39,963 nucleotides of DNA from Nodosilinea sp. LEGE 07088 (GCF_015207395.1 NZ_JADEWX010000038.1:1-39963); one strand, 5' to 3'; shown: positions 8,708 to 15,862, counted from the first letter of the stretch. Notes: generated from the letters alone by a model not told the origin. Made by a program: numbers and translations.

Positions 8708-10312
8708 ATGAGCTATCCCAAAAACACCCCACCCGTTAAGTCGTCTAAGGAAGCCGGGCCCAGCCAGGTTTGGCAAGCCCTAAACCAGCACCGATCCTGG
8801 GTTGGGTTGGGGCTTGCGGCTCTGCTGCTGATCACAATAGCTCCGCCAGTTTGGGGCCAAGATGCTCCGCCGACGGGGGCAGACGCTATTTTTGCGCCCA
8901 TCGTCAACGTCATGTCGTTGCTGCTCTTCTTCAAAGTTGGCGGAGAGAACGGGTTTCCGTTTATTGTGCTGTGGCTGTTTGTGGCGGCCCTGTTTTTTAC
9001 CCTGCGCATGGGCTTTATCAACCTGCGTGGGTTTAAGCACGCGATCGAAGTTGTGCAGGGTAAGTACGACGACCCCCACGACGAGGGGGAAGTGTCGCAC
9101 TTTCAGGCGTTAGCTACGGCGGTCTCGGGTACCGTCGGCTTGGGCAATATTGCCGGTGTGGCGATCGCGATTCAGCTCGGCGGCCCCGGTGCCATGGTCT
9201 GGCTCACCCTGGCCGGGTTTTGCGGCATGGTGACCAAGTTTGTGGAGTGCTCTCTAGCGGTTAAATATCGCCGCATCGAGAATGACGGCACAGTGTTGGG
9301 TGGCCCGATGTATTACCTCACCCGAGGCCTGGCGCCCAAAGGCATGCGCCCCCTCGGTCAGGGGCTGGCGGTTCTATTCTGTATTCTCTGCCTGGGCGGC
9401 AGCCTGGGCGGGGCCAACATGTTTCAGTCTAATCAGGCCTACGCCGCCATTGCCAGCCTGATTCCAGGCTTGCCCGCCTGGATATTTGGGTTGATTTTGG
9501 CTTCCCTGGCTGGGTTTGTCATCATTGGTGGCATTAAGCGGATTGGGGCTGTAGCCGAAAAGCTGGTGCCAGCCATGGCGGCGATCTACGCCATTGCCTG
9601 TCTGTTTGTCATTGTGGTGAATATTGGCCAGGTGCCTGCGGCGGTTGGCACCATTCTCAGCGAAGCGTTTGCCCCTACCGCTGCCGTCGGCGGCATTGTC
9701 GGTGTAATGGTGCAGGGGATTCGCCGCAGCTCGTTTTCTAACGAAGCTGGGGTTGGCTCGGCGGCCATTGCTCACTCGGCGGCCCGTACCGATGAGCACA
9801 TTCGGGAGGGGATTGTGGCCCTGCTCGAGCCATTCATCGACACCATCGTGATCTGTAACATGACGGCGATCGCGATCGTGCTTACGGGTGTGTATCAAGA
9901 TACCGGTGCTGAACTCAGCGGTGTGGGCATGACCGCTGCTGCCTTTGAATCGGTCATCGGCTGGTTCCCGATCGTGCTGAGCATTGCAGTGTGTCTATTT
10001 GCCTTCTCCACCATTATTTCCTGGAGCTACTACGGCATTCAGGCCTGGGCCTACCTGTTTGGCGAACGCACCACCATCGTGTTCAAGCTGATCTACGTGC
10101 TCTGCACTTTTTTGGGCACCCTCACCAGCCTAGGGCTGATTATCGACTTCAGCGACCTGATGCTGCTGGGCATGGCCTTCCCGAATCTGATTGGCTGCTA
10201 CATTCTCTCTAACGAGATTGCTAAAGACCTCAAAGACTACTGGCAACGGCTTACCTCTGGGCAAATGCCGACCTACAGCCCGGTGGCGGTTGGGTCTTCT
10301 GAGAACTCCTAA
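8708..10312 (+). CDS. Alanine/glycine:cation symporter (AGCS family)
   Basis: A 534-aa inner-membrane symporter with about 11 transmembrane segments. Family signatures are GTVGLGNIAGVAIAIQLGGP (about residues 147-166) and SFSNEAGVGSAAIAHSAA (about 348-365), with the tail FSTIISWSYYG (about 436). AGCS proteins import small neutral amino acids with Na+ or H+. Compared with typical members (about 450-490 aa) it has an N-terminal extension: roughly 30 hydrophilic residues and then a hydrophobic segment ending in WGQDAPP that looks like an additional helix or cleavable leader (about residues 34-53). No clear SD precedes the ATG. It is a single-gene unit. Confidence 0.93.
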   Translation: MSYPKNTPPVKSSKEAGPSQVWQALNQHRSWVGLGLAALLLITIAPPVWGQDAPPTGADAIFAPIVNVMSLLLFFKVGGENGFPFIVLWLFVAALFFTLRMGFINLRGFKHAIEVVQGKYDDPHDEGEVSHFQALATAVSGTVGLGNIAGVAIAIQLGGPGAMVWLTLAGFCGMVTKFVECSLAVKYRRIENDGTVLGGPMYYLTRGLAPKGMRPLGQGLAVLFCILCLGGSLGGANMFQSNQAYAAIASLIPGLPAWIFGLILASLAGFVIIGGIKRIGAVAEKLVPAMAAIYAIACLFVIVVNIGQVPAAVGTILSEAFAPTAAVGGIVGVMVQGIRRSSFSNEAGVGSAAIAHSAARTDEHIREGIVALLEPFIDTIVICNMTAIAIVLTGVYQDTGAELSGVGMTAAAFESVIGWFPIVLSIAVCLFAFSTIISWSYYGIQAWAYLFGERTTIVFKLIYVLCTFLGTLTSLGLIIDFSDLMLLGMAFPNLIGCYILSNEIAKDLKDYWQRLTSGQMPTYSPVAVGSSENS

Positions 10313-10389
10313 ATTGGCCCAAGATAGATAGGGTACCTGGATGTTATGCGTGGGTTGCCCCAGCGGTGGGTTGACTAAGACTAAATGAA

Positions 10390-10599
10390 TCACCGAGAAA
10401 GCATAGAGCAAGACTTGGCCTTGTCGCGATCTTGCTCTATATTTATGGCTAACTGACGCCGTAGGCTAGGAGAGGTGGCCTGATAGTCACCGTATAGCTG
10501 GCAAAACCGCCAAAATTTTTCGACCTTAGCCCAGGGTCGGCTGTTGGCTGCGATCGGGTCTAACGCATTTGAGGTTTGACACATAGAGAGCCAAAGCAT
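10390..10599 (-). CDS. Small hypothetical protein (69 aa) with consensus SD
   Basis: A 69-residue open frame on the minus strand. The ATG at 10599 is preceded by AAGGAGG with a 5-base spacer, one of the best ribosome binding sites in the window, which is the main reason to call it. The protein is soluble, mixed in charge and rich in aromatic residues (KVEKFWRFCQLYGDYQAT), with no membrane segment; I do not recognise the family. Its 3' end contains a perfect 10-bp hairpin (TAGAGCAAGA at 10404-10413 with TCTTGCTCTA at 10430-10439) that may be part of the transcript's 3' structure. Function unknown. Confidence 0.55.
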   Translation of the reverse strand: MLWLSMCQTSNALDPIAANSRPWAKVEKFWRFCQLYGDYQATSPSLRRQLAINIEQDRDKAKSCSMLSR

Positions 10600-10697
10600 A
10601 GTCGCCTCCTTCCCTAAAACGGCTGTTTTTTTGAACTAACACAACCCTAAGGTGCCCCAGGCCAAGAAACAAAGGACACGCTCGATAGCATCTATGC

Positions 10698-10740
10698 AAA
10701 AAAAACATACCCCACAAATCGCGGCCGCGATTTGTGGGGT
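10698..10740 (-). terminator. 32-bp perfect palindrome with T-tract (minus-strand terminator-like)
   Basis: Bases 10709-10740 form a perfect 32-bp palindrome centred on GCGGCCGC. Read on the minus strand the hairpin (14-bp stem, GGCC loop) is followed after TATG by eight T residues (10705-10698), the layout of an intrinsic terminator for minus-strand transcription coming from the toxin-antitoxin side. A symmetric protein-binding site is the alternative. No gene lies directly before it on that strand until the antitoxin at 11353. Confidence 0.6.
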
Positions 10741-10757
10741 GCATCCCACTGTCGTAA

Positions 10758-10881
10758 CCCTCACCCCCAACCCCTCTCCCAGAGGGCGCTACCGCTGATA
10801 CACATCTCAGAGATGAGTCATTGACCAGCCTTCAAAGAGGTTATCGAAGTGGCAGCCCACTGGGAGAGGGCTAGGGTGAGG
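10758..10881. repeat. Intergenic hairpin repeat (CCCTCACCCCCAACCCC type)
   Basis: The left arm CCCTCACCCCCAACCCCTC (from 10758) is complementary to the right arm GGGAGAGGGCTAGGGTGAGG (ending at 10881), with about 75 bases between. This is the widely distributed bacterial intergenic motif 'CCCTCACCCCAACCCCTCTCCCA'. A diverged half-copy, CCCTCATCCCCAACCCCTCGC, is present at 6369-6389 after the Omp85-like gene. It is non-coding. Confidence 0.8.
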
Positions 10882-11007
10882 AATTTCGAGGATTCTGCTG
10901 ACAGGTTTTGTCAGGCAATCAGGCTGCACCGTCACTGCCACGACCAGGCACATGGGGCAGTTCGTCACCGCTCGTTCCGTACGAATGACAACGACTGACC
11001 TGCTGAG

Positions 11008-11080
11008 GAGCCGTATGAGGTGAAAGTCTCACGCACGGTTTTGAAGCCGAGCGGAGGGGGAAACCCCTTCGCTTATTTAA
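11008..11080 (+). ncRNA. Orphan group II intron 3' end (domains V and VI)
   Basis: Bases 11008-11041 are a 34-nt domain V: GAGCCGTATGAGG, a GAAA tetraloop, and CTCACGCACGGTTT, forming the characteristic AGC-bulge hairpin of bacterial group II introns. It is followed by a domain VI-like stem, GCGGAGGGG (11051-11059) with CCCCTTCGC (11064-11072), and the probable 3' splice end near 11075-11080. About 100 bases upstream resemble domain IV/3' linker, but no reverse transcriptase/maturase frame and no domain I is present before it, so this is a truncated, non-mobile remnant. Coordinates of the 3' boundary are approximate. Confidence 0.85.
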
Positions 11081-11099
11081 GGTAGTGATCAAGACTTTG

Positions 11100-11262
11100 C
11101 TCTGTATAACACACCGTTTCAAGGAGATAGTCCGATTAAGATCTGCATAACACTCCATTTTAGGGAGTTATACAGATAGTTCTCAGCATAATGCTCTCTC
11201 CTGGAGTCGATATTCAACTCAAGATCTAGCTAATCACCCTGATAAGGGGTGTCATACAGAGT
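11100..11262. repeat. Four degenerate hairpin repeats (about 40-bp spacing)
   Basis: Three related direct units start at about 11101 (TCTGTATAACACACC), 11142 (TCTGCATAACACTCC) and 11183 (TCAGCATAATGCTCT), roughly 40 bp apart; a fourth is inverted at 11233-11262 (its complement reads CTCTGTATGACACCCC). The second forms a long hairpin, ATCTGCATAACACTCC pairing with GGAGTTATACAGAT (11141-11176). Stem bases differ between units but remain paired (ACTCC/GGAGT versus CACCC/GGGTG). Together with the intron remnant they fill the 600-bp gene-free gap between the palindrome and the antitoxin gene. Confidence 0.55.
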
Positions 11263-11352
11263 GCAGAGACAGAAAGCAGGCTAAACACAAGTTAGCTGGC
11301 TTCGTTTCTGGGCTAGGGCTAGTGCAGGAAGATAAGTTGTTGGTGTTCAAAA

Positions 11353-11676
11353 TCACGAAGCAACAACGCGCGTTTGAGCTTGTGCATGAGATTTGGGTTT
11401 CACTACAATTTCTACATCTCGCCCCAAAGCATTAAGAAAGCGAAACAACCGTGCCGTTGAAAAGCCTGCTAGTTTTCCGTTGATTAACGCCGAGATTTTA
11501 GGTTGATCAACTCCTAACGCCTCTGCTGCCTCAATTTGGGTCATTTGTTGAGCTGTAATGATGCTGCTGATCCGCCGAGCAAGTTCTGCTTTAACCAGCA
11601 ATTCGTCAGCATTTTCCAAACTCAAATCTGCAAATACGTTGCCGCTACTGGCTTGTACTCTAATTTCTTCAGTCAT
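11353..11676 (-). CDS. HigA-like XRE-family antitoxin
   Basis: A 107-aa DNA-binding protein with a helix-turn-helix of the Xre/HTH_37 type: TQIEAAEALGVDQPKISALINGKLAGFS at about residues 46-73, followed by LFRFLNALGRDVEIVVKP, the usual C terminus of this group. It starts 3 bases after the stop of the toxin gene, the toxin-first order of higBA-like modules. It should bind and neutralise the upstream-encoded RelE-fold toxin and repress the operon through the palindromes before the toxin gene. Chromosomal copies are usually stability or phage-defence elements; here the module sits next to an attC-like site. Confidence 0.88.
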   Translation of the reverse strand: MTEEIRVQASSGNVFADLSLENADELLVKAELARRISSIITAQQMTQIEAAEALGVDQPKISALINGKLAGFSTARLFRFLNALGRDVEIVVKPKSHAQAQTRVVAS

Positions 11677-11679
11677 CTT

Positions 11680-12057
11680 TTACTCTCCCTGGCGTTTGCT
11701 ATGGTTTTGGGCGTAGTGTTCCTTGGCTCGTTTCAGCCTTGCTTCGATCAGGTCAATATCCTGCTTAGGAGTCGCAATACCTTGCTTGGATTTTTTCTGG
11801 AAAGCATGTAAGACGTAGACTACTCCAGCGAGTTTCACCGTGTAGACAGCTCGATAAGTATCTCCGTCAAAATCTTCTACAATTTCCAGTACTCCAGTTC
11901 CCTTAAATCCTTTGAGTGGTTTGGCTGAGGGGTGTTTTTCACCACATTGCGCTAAGTACAATGCATACCCAAAAGTTTGCCGCACGTCCTCTGGGAACTC
12001 CTTCAAGTCATCCAGAGAACTTCCGACCCATTCAACTAGCTTTGGTGATGCATTCAT
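11680..12057 (-). CDS. HigB/RelE-superfamily toxin (phage Gp49-like)
   Basis: A 125-aa protein of the Gp49-like/HigB group of RelE-fold mRNA interferases. Characteristic elements are FPEDVRQTFGYALYLAQCG (about residues 21-39), KPLKGFKGTGVLEIVEDF (about 47-64), then YRAVYTVKLAGVVYVLHAFQKKSKQG (about 68-93), the beta-sheet core ending in the conserved 'HAFQKKS' Lys-rich motif. It is expected to cut mRNA on the ribosome when its antitoxin (next gene, 3 bases downstream) is lost. The frame is intact, so the pair is probably functional. Promoter and operators lie in the 60 bp upstream. Confidence 0.88.
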   Translation of the reverse strand: MNASPKLVEWVGSSLDDLKEFPEDVRQTFGYALYLAQCGEKHPSAKPLKGFKGTGVLEIVEDFDGDTYRAVYTVKLAGVVYVLHAFQKKSKQGIATPKQDIDLIEARLKRAKEHYAQNHSKRQGE

Positions 12058-12066
12058 CCCTCAAAC

Positions 12067-12096
12067 ATGCCAGTGTTGGCATACTATTGTCAATAG
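12067..12096 (-). promoter_or_regulatory. Toxin-antitoxin operator palindromes with TTGACA
   Basis: Two perfect short palindromes lie just before the toxin gene: ATGCCA-GTGT-TGGCAT (12067-12082) and CTATTG-T-CAATAG (12084-12096). The second contains, on the minus strand, TTGACA, a consensus -35 hexamer. This is the arrangement expected for an operator where antitoxin or the complex represses its own promoter. No good -10 hexamer at the standard spacing was found, so the exact promoter is unresolved. Confidence 0.6.
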
Positions 12097-12122
12097 TCAG
12101 GTTTCATCTGTTAGTGTCGGCC

Positions 12123-12208
12123 AGCTAACACTTCACGGCAGCGGACGGTTGAAAGCCGCTGGTACTGAGTTCCAGGTTATCTGCCGTCGCTGCGTTTTGC
12201 CGTTAGCT
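12123..12208 (+). other. Putative integron attC site 1
   Basis: An 86-bp imperfect inverted repeat with attC architecture. Outer boxes R'' AGCTAAC (12123-12129) and R' GTTAGCT (12202-12208) are perfectly complementary. Inside them are unpaired 8-base spacers, then L'' GCAGCGGACGG pairing with L' CCGTCGCTGC except for one extra G in L'', the extrahelical base typical of attC. The terminal part contains CTGG...CCAG. R' fits GTT but not the full GTTRRRY consensus. Orientation (extra base on the left arm) means a cassette gene would lie to its left and the next cassette to its right. Confidence 0.62.
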
Positions 12209-12291
12209 AGTTCTCCCTAGTTGTCCCATTCTTCCTACCATCTCTGGTTGCTAAAAATCATTGGCTATCTGACTCATATGCCTCCCGATTC

Positions 12292-13137
12292 ATGACTAAC
12301 ACCAACGAATTTGCCCGCCTCTGGACACCTAACTTTTCCGGTGTTGAGCTGTTTCAGGCCCACCTCTATCGATATAGCTTCGACAAGCATTTCCATGATG
12401 CTTACACGATTGGGTTGAATGAAAGTGGCCTGGGGCAGAGCCTTGTCCGGGGGCAATTGGTAGATAGCCCTGCCAATAGTTTCAATCTAATTAATCCAGG
12501 GGAGGTGCATACTGGCAAAGCTGGGGATGATCAGAGTTGGCGCTTTCGCAATCTCTATATCAGTCCAACCCTGATGCAGTGGCTATTGGAGCAGCTAGAC
12601 CAGAGCCAACGCACTCTGCCTGTTTTTCGGGAACCTATTGCCCATGACCTGGCATTGCGATCGCGCTTTCTGCAAGTGTTTCAGGCGCTTGACCAAGCCT
12701 TACCACTCCTGACCCAACAATCGCTGTTATTGGAGTTGATGTCGCACCTGCTGCAACATCATAGTGACATTGATACACTACCCGCCGCTGCCCAAGAATT
12801 CAGAGCTGTGGCTTTGGTTCGGGACTACCTGGAGGAGCACTACATCGAGAATATCTCCATCGAAACCCTAAGTCAGCTCAGCCAACTCAGCCCTTACTAC
12901 CTCATTCGCTGCTTTCGCCAACAGTTAGGGCTACCGCCCCATCACTATCAGCGACAGGTGCGACTGCTAAAAGCCAAGCAAGCCTTGCACACATCGCAGC
13001 CGTTAACGGCGATCGCAAGTGATGCCGGATTTTTTGACCAAAGCCATTTCACCCGAAGCTTTAAGCGGGTCTTTGGAGTTACTCCTGGTCAATATCGTCA
13101 GGGCAATTCCGTACAATACTCTTCCTTCACCGATTGA
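12292..13137 (+). CDS. AraC-family transcriptional regulator
   Basis: A 281-aa regulator. Residues about 15-160 form an AraC-type cupin effector domain (HFHDAYTIGLNESGLGQ and INPGEVHTGKAG). Residues about 175-272 hold two helix-turn-helix motifs: ISIETLSQLSQLSPYYLIRCFRQQLG and the AraC signature AIASDAGFFDQSHFTRSFKRVFGVTPGQYR. It is followed 32 bases downstream by a BenE-type transporter in the same direction, and the two probably form one regulator-transporter unit; an effector such as an aromatic acid is inference from that neighbour only. No SD is obvious at the ATG. The pair is framed by attC-like sites, suggesting acquisition as one piece. Confidence 0.92.
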   Translation: MTNTNEFARLWTPNFSGVELFQAHLYRYSFDKHFHDAYTIGLNESGLGQSLVRGQLVDSPANSFNLINPGEVHTGKAGDDQSWRFRNLYISPTLMQWLLEQLDQSQRTLPVFREPIAHDLALRSRFLQVFQALDQALPLLTQQSLLLELMSHLLQHHSDIDTLPAAAQEFRAVALVRDYLEEHYIENISIETLSQLSQLSPYYLIRCFRQQLGLPPHHYQRQVRLLKAKQALHTSQPLTAIASDAGFFDQSHFTRSFKRVFGVTPGQYRQGNSVQYSSFTD

Positions 13138-13169
13138 TAACCTGGGGCTGCCGTAGATAGGAGATTGAC

Positions 13170-14372
13170 ATGGTTAGCATCCGACGAGCATCAGCCTTGG
13201 TGCGAGATTTTTCTATCTCAGCCGTGATTGCTGGATTTGTCAGCGTATTAGTGGGCTATTCCAGTGCGGCGGTGATTGTGTTTCAGGCAGCCCAAGCACT
13301 AGGAGCCACAGAAGCGGAAATTGCTTCTTGGATGTGGGCCTTGGGTCTTGGGCTAGGACTAACCACGATTCTGCTCTCGCTGCGCTATCGTGCTCCAGTA
13401 GTCATGGCCTGGTCAACACCGGGAGCCGCCATGTTGATTACATCGGCTGCTAATGTGTCGTTAGCCGAAGGGATTGGAGCCTTTTTATTCTCGGCGGTGC
13501 TAATCACTCTGTGTGGTCTCAGCGGCTGGTTTGAGCGGGCCATGAGTCGCATTCCGCTGTCGATGGCCTCAGCCTTATTGGCGGGGGTACTGCTCCGCTT
13601 TGGTCTCAATGTCTTTGTGGCGATGGAGACCCAATTTGGTATGGTGTTTGCCATGTTTTGCGCCTACTTGATTGCTTATCGTTGGCTACCCCGCTACGCC
13701 GTGCTAATCGCGTTGACCCTGGGGGTGGCGATTGCGGCTATGCAGGAAGATCTCCAGATGGCTGCTTTCAAACTCGAGATGGCTACTCCCATTCTGACTC
13801 GCCCCCAGTTTTCGCTGTCAGCTATTGTAGGCATTGCATTGCCCCTGTTTGCCGTGACGATGGCCTCCCAAAATGTACCGGGAGTTGCCGTCTTGAGGGC
13901 TGCGGGCTATGAACGAGTCCCGATTTCACCGCTCATTAGCTGGACGGGCATTGCCACGGTGTTGTTAGCACCCCTAGGAGCATTTGCTATGAACCTGGCC
14001 GCCATCACCGCAGCCATTTGTATGGGGCCAGACGCCCACAAAGATCCAGATAAGCGTTACGTTGCAGCAGTGGCGGCAGGGGTGTTTTACATCTTGCTGG
14101 GGATCTTTGGAGCCACCATTGGGGCACTGTTTACCGCATTGCCTCAGGAATTGGTGATGGCGATCGCGGGACTGGCCCTACTCAACACGATCGGCAAGGG
14201 GTTGGCAGTTGCTCTAGTGGAGGAAACCGAACGCGGAGCTGCCCTGATTACGTTTTTGGTGACAGCCTCAGGAATAACGTTGTGGGGCATCGGGTCAGCG
14301 TTTTGGGGACTGGTGGTTGGGGCGCTTGTCATGAGCGTGATGCGGATCAAGCCTTTGAAAATTGTTAGCTGA
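13170..14372 (+). CDS. BenE-family benzoate/H+ symporter-like transporter
   Basis: A 400-aa inner-membrane protein with about 11-12 helices. BenE signatures visible are the start SISAVIAGFVSVLVGYSSA, APVVMAWSTPGAAML (about residues 74-88), FAVTMASQNVPGVAVLRAAGY (about 228-248) and LGAFAMNLAAITAAICMGPDAH (about 270-291). In Acinetobacter BenE takes up benzoate; many homologues (for example E. coli YdcO) have no proven substrate and no aromatic catabolic genes are seen here. The ATG has a good SD (AGGAG at 13160-13164). The coding region ends GTTAGCTGA, 10 bases before attC site 2, and these two form an inverted repeat GTTAGCTGA/TCAGCTAAC. Confidence 0.9.
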   Translation: MVSIRRASALVRDFSISAVIAGFVSVLVGYSSAAVIVFQAAQALGATEAEIASWMWALGLGLGLTTILLSLRYRAPVVMAWSTPGAAMLITSAANVSLAEGIGAFLFSAVLITLCGLSGWFERAMSRIPLSMASALLAGVLLRFGLNVFVAMETQFGMVFAMFCAYLIAYRWLPRYAVLIALTLGVAIAAMQEDLQMAAFKLEMATPILTRPQFSLSAIVGIALPLFAVTMASQNVPGVAVLRAAGYERVPISPLISWTGIATVLLAPLGAFAMNLAAITAAICMGPDAHKDPDKRYVAAVAAGVFYILLGIFGATIGALFTALPQELVMAIAGLALLNTIGKGLAVALVEETERGAALITFLVTASGITLWGIGSAFWGLVVGALVMSVMRIKPLKIVS

Positions 14373-14382
14373 TGCTGCCGTC

Positions 14383-14469
14383 AGCTAACAATTCGCTTGG
14401 AGCGGACTGCTGAAAGATCCTGGTGCTGAGTTCAAGGTTTTCCACAGCCGCTCAAGCGAGCCGTTAATC
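14383..14469 (+). other. Putative integron attC site 2
   Basis: An 87-bp site clearly homologous to site 1 and in the same orientation. R'' is AGCTAAC (14383-14389), followed by AATTCG, the same six bases that follow R'' in many classical attC sites. L'' CTTGGAGCGGACTG pairs with L' CAGCCGCTCAAG with two extrahelical bases (G and A) on the left arm. R' is GTTAATC (14463-14469), less conserved. The central loop (CTGGTGCTGAGTTCAAGG) matches the central loop of site 1 (CTGGTACTGAGTTCCAGG). The crossover point G/TT would give a cassette of about 2.26 kb (12203-14463) carrying the AraC and BenE-like genes. Confidence 0.65.
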
Positions 14470-15780
14470 ACCGATCGCACCCAGCATTTGCAACGTCGCC
14501 CGCGTGGCTGGGGTCAGCCCCTTGGCCCCGGCCAGTTTCATGCCTTCGTACAGGCGTTTGGCAATCAGCACCCGCAGACAGTCTCCCGTTTTGGCATCCC
14601 AAATTCGCACCGTCTGGTCTTGGGAGCCGGTGGCGATGGTCAAAGACCGGCCCTGCGGGGCGATCGCCCCACCATCCGCACTAAACGCCAGCGAAGACAC
14701 CAAATGCTGATGCCCCTCGCAGACGCGCAAACAGTCCCCCGTCGCCACATCCCACACGCGCACCTGGCAGTCCGTATCGCCTGTGGCTAGCCGCTGCCCC
14801 TTGGGGCTAAAGGCCGCCGCCAGCACGTTGCCGAGGGATAAACACACAGCCACTCAAATCGGCCCCGGAAAATTCATGCCATGCAGCTTCACATCCTGCA
14901 GGTAGGCCTGCCATATGGTTAGCTCAGAAAAGTCGTAGCCACCAATGTCCACGGGCAATTGCAGCAGCAGGTTGAGGCTGTTGCCCCCGGCGTAGCCCAT
15001 CGACTGGGGCGTGCCACCGCGTAGCTGGGTCAAGATCGTCTGGAGAACGGCGGCAATCTGCTCGGCACGGCCCAGACGATCGATCAGCTGGTCAGCAATG
15101 GGCTTGAGGATCAGGTTGATCTGGGTTTCGCGCAGGTAGTCCTTGGCCTGGGCTTTGGTCAGGGCGTGGCTGATCAGCAAATGGGGCCGCTGGTCAGCAA
15201 TCTCATCGGTAATGCGATCGCTCAAGTGGCAAGTGACATACTCCATCACCACCGGCTGCTGGGTGAGGCGATCGCCGTTGCGCTCGACCAGCGATCGCCG
15301 CTGCAGCGAGTTGAGCGATTCCCACAGGTCGCGGGGGGCACATGGGTCAGCAGGTCGGCCTGTAAATCCTCAATGGCAGAGGGTTCGCGGTTAATCGCCA
15401 GCCAGTACATGGCGGCTTTTTCGAGCGCCGTCAGGCGTTGAAAATGCTGGTCAAGCAGATCGCGAATGTCGTCGAACAAAAAGCCACCCTGCTGCGACAC
15501 CGCCAAAAACTGAGCAATATCGCCTAGCGTAGCGGTACCTGGCCCAGCAGAAGCGGCTCCATTTTGGGCCACCGCCATTGCCGCTGGCTCCCCGCTACGG
15601 CCTGCCAATCCAGCTCCAGCACTTGGCAGTAGGCTCTGAAAGCTCCGGCATTAATCGCGACTTTCCCCGCCAAAAAACGCTTCCAGGTACCCTCAGAAAT
15701 GCCCGCTGCCAGTACCCCCACCGCTTCCCAATCGGTACCCAAGAGCTGACTCGCCGCTGCTATCCACCGAAAGTCACTGG
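14464..15780 (-). pseudogene. Decayed NB-ARC/WD40-repeat protein gene
   Basis: Pieces of one STAND-type gene lie in order on the minus strand but in different frames. From the 5' end: an N-terminal helical domain (GTDWEAVGVLAAGISEGTW, 15742 down to about 15590); the winged-helix part after NB-ARC (GGFLFDDIRDLLDQHF, about 15490-15350); after a shift at the C6 run near 15336-15341, 'RRSLVERNGDRLTQQPVVMEYVT' frame into a pentapeptide-like stretch ending at a TGA (14852-14854); after another shift, two WD40 blades (TGDTDCQVRVWDVATGDC and GSQDQTVRIWDAKTGDC) and the natural-looking tail LQMLGAIGD. The P-loop and Walker B segment and most WD40 repeats are missing. Intact relatives exceed 1100 residues. 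Its stop codon TAA coincides with the R' box of attC site 2. Confidence 0.85.
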
Positions 15781-15787
15781 TAGCCTA

Positions 15788-15812
15788 CCCCGGCTTCAAA
15801 CAGAAGCCGGGG
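15788..15812. other. Strong GC hairpin between pseudogene and sbcC
   Basis: CCCCGGCTTC pairs perfectly with GAAGCCGGGG around a short AAACA loop. Neither strand has a T-tract beyond it, so it is not a standard intrinsic terminator. It insulates the pseudogene 5' end from the sbcC promoter region. Confidence 0.6.
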
Positions 15813-15862
15813 AGCATCCAGAATTTGCTCAATGCAGTAGCCCAGCATTAAAAAAATCCTTA

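Noticed and set aside
10919-11158. 79-aa minus-strand open frame over the intron remnant
   Set aside because: It covers domain V/VI of the group II intron, whose structure explains the sequence better; no SD.
11100-11262. CRISPR array
   Set aside because: Units are only loosely similar, one is inverted, and there are no uniform spacers or cas genes.
11228-11297. Possible third attC-like site (AGCTAAT ... GTTAGCT)
   Set aside because: The outer boxes are roughly complementary, but the sequences just inside show no L-arm pairing, so it lacks the attC fold. Only the GTTAGCT box is mentioned in the findings.
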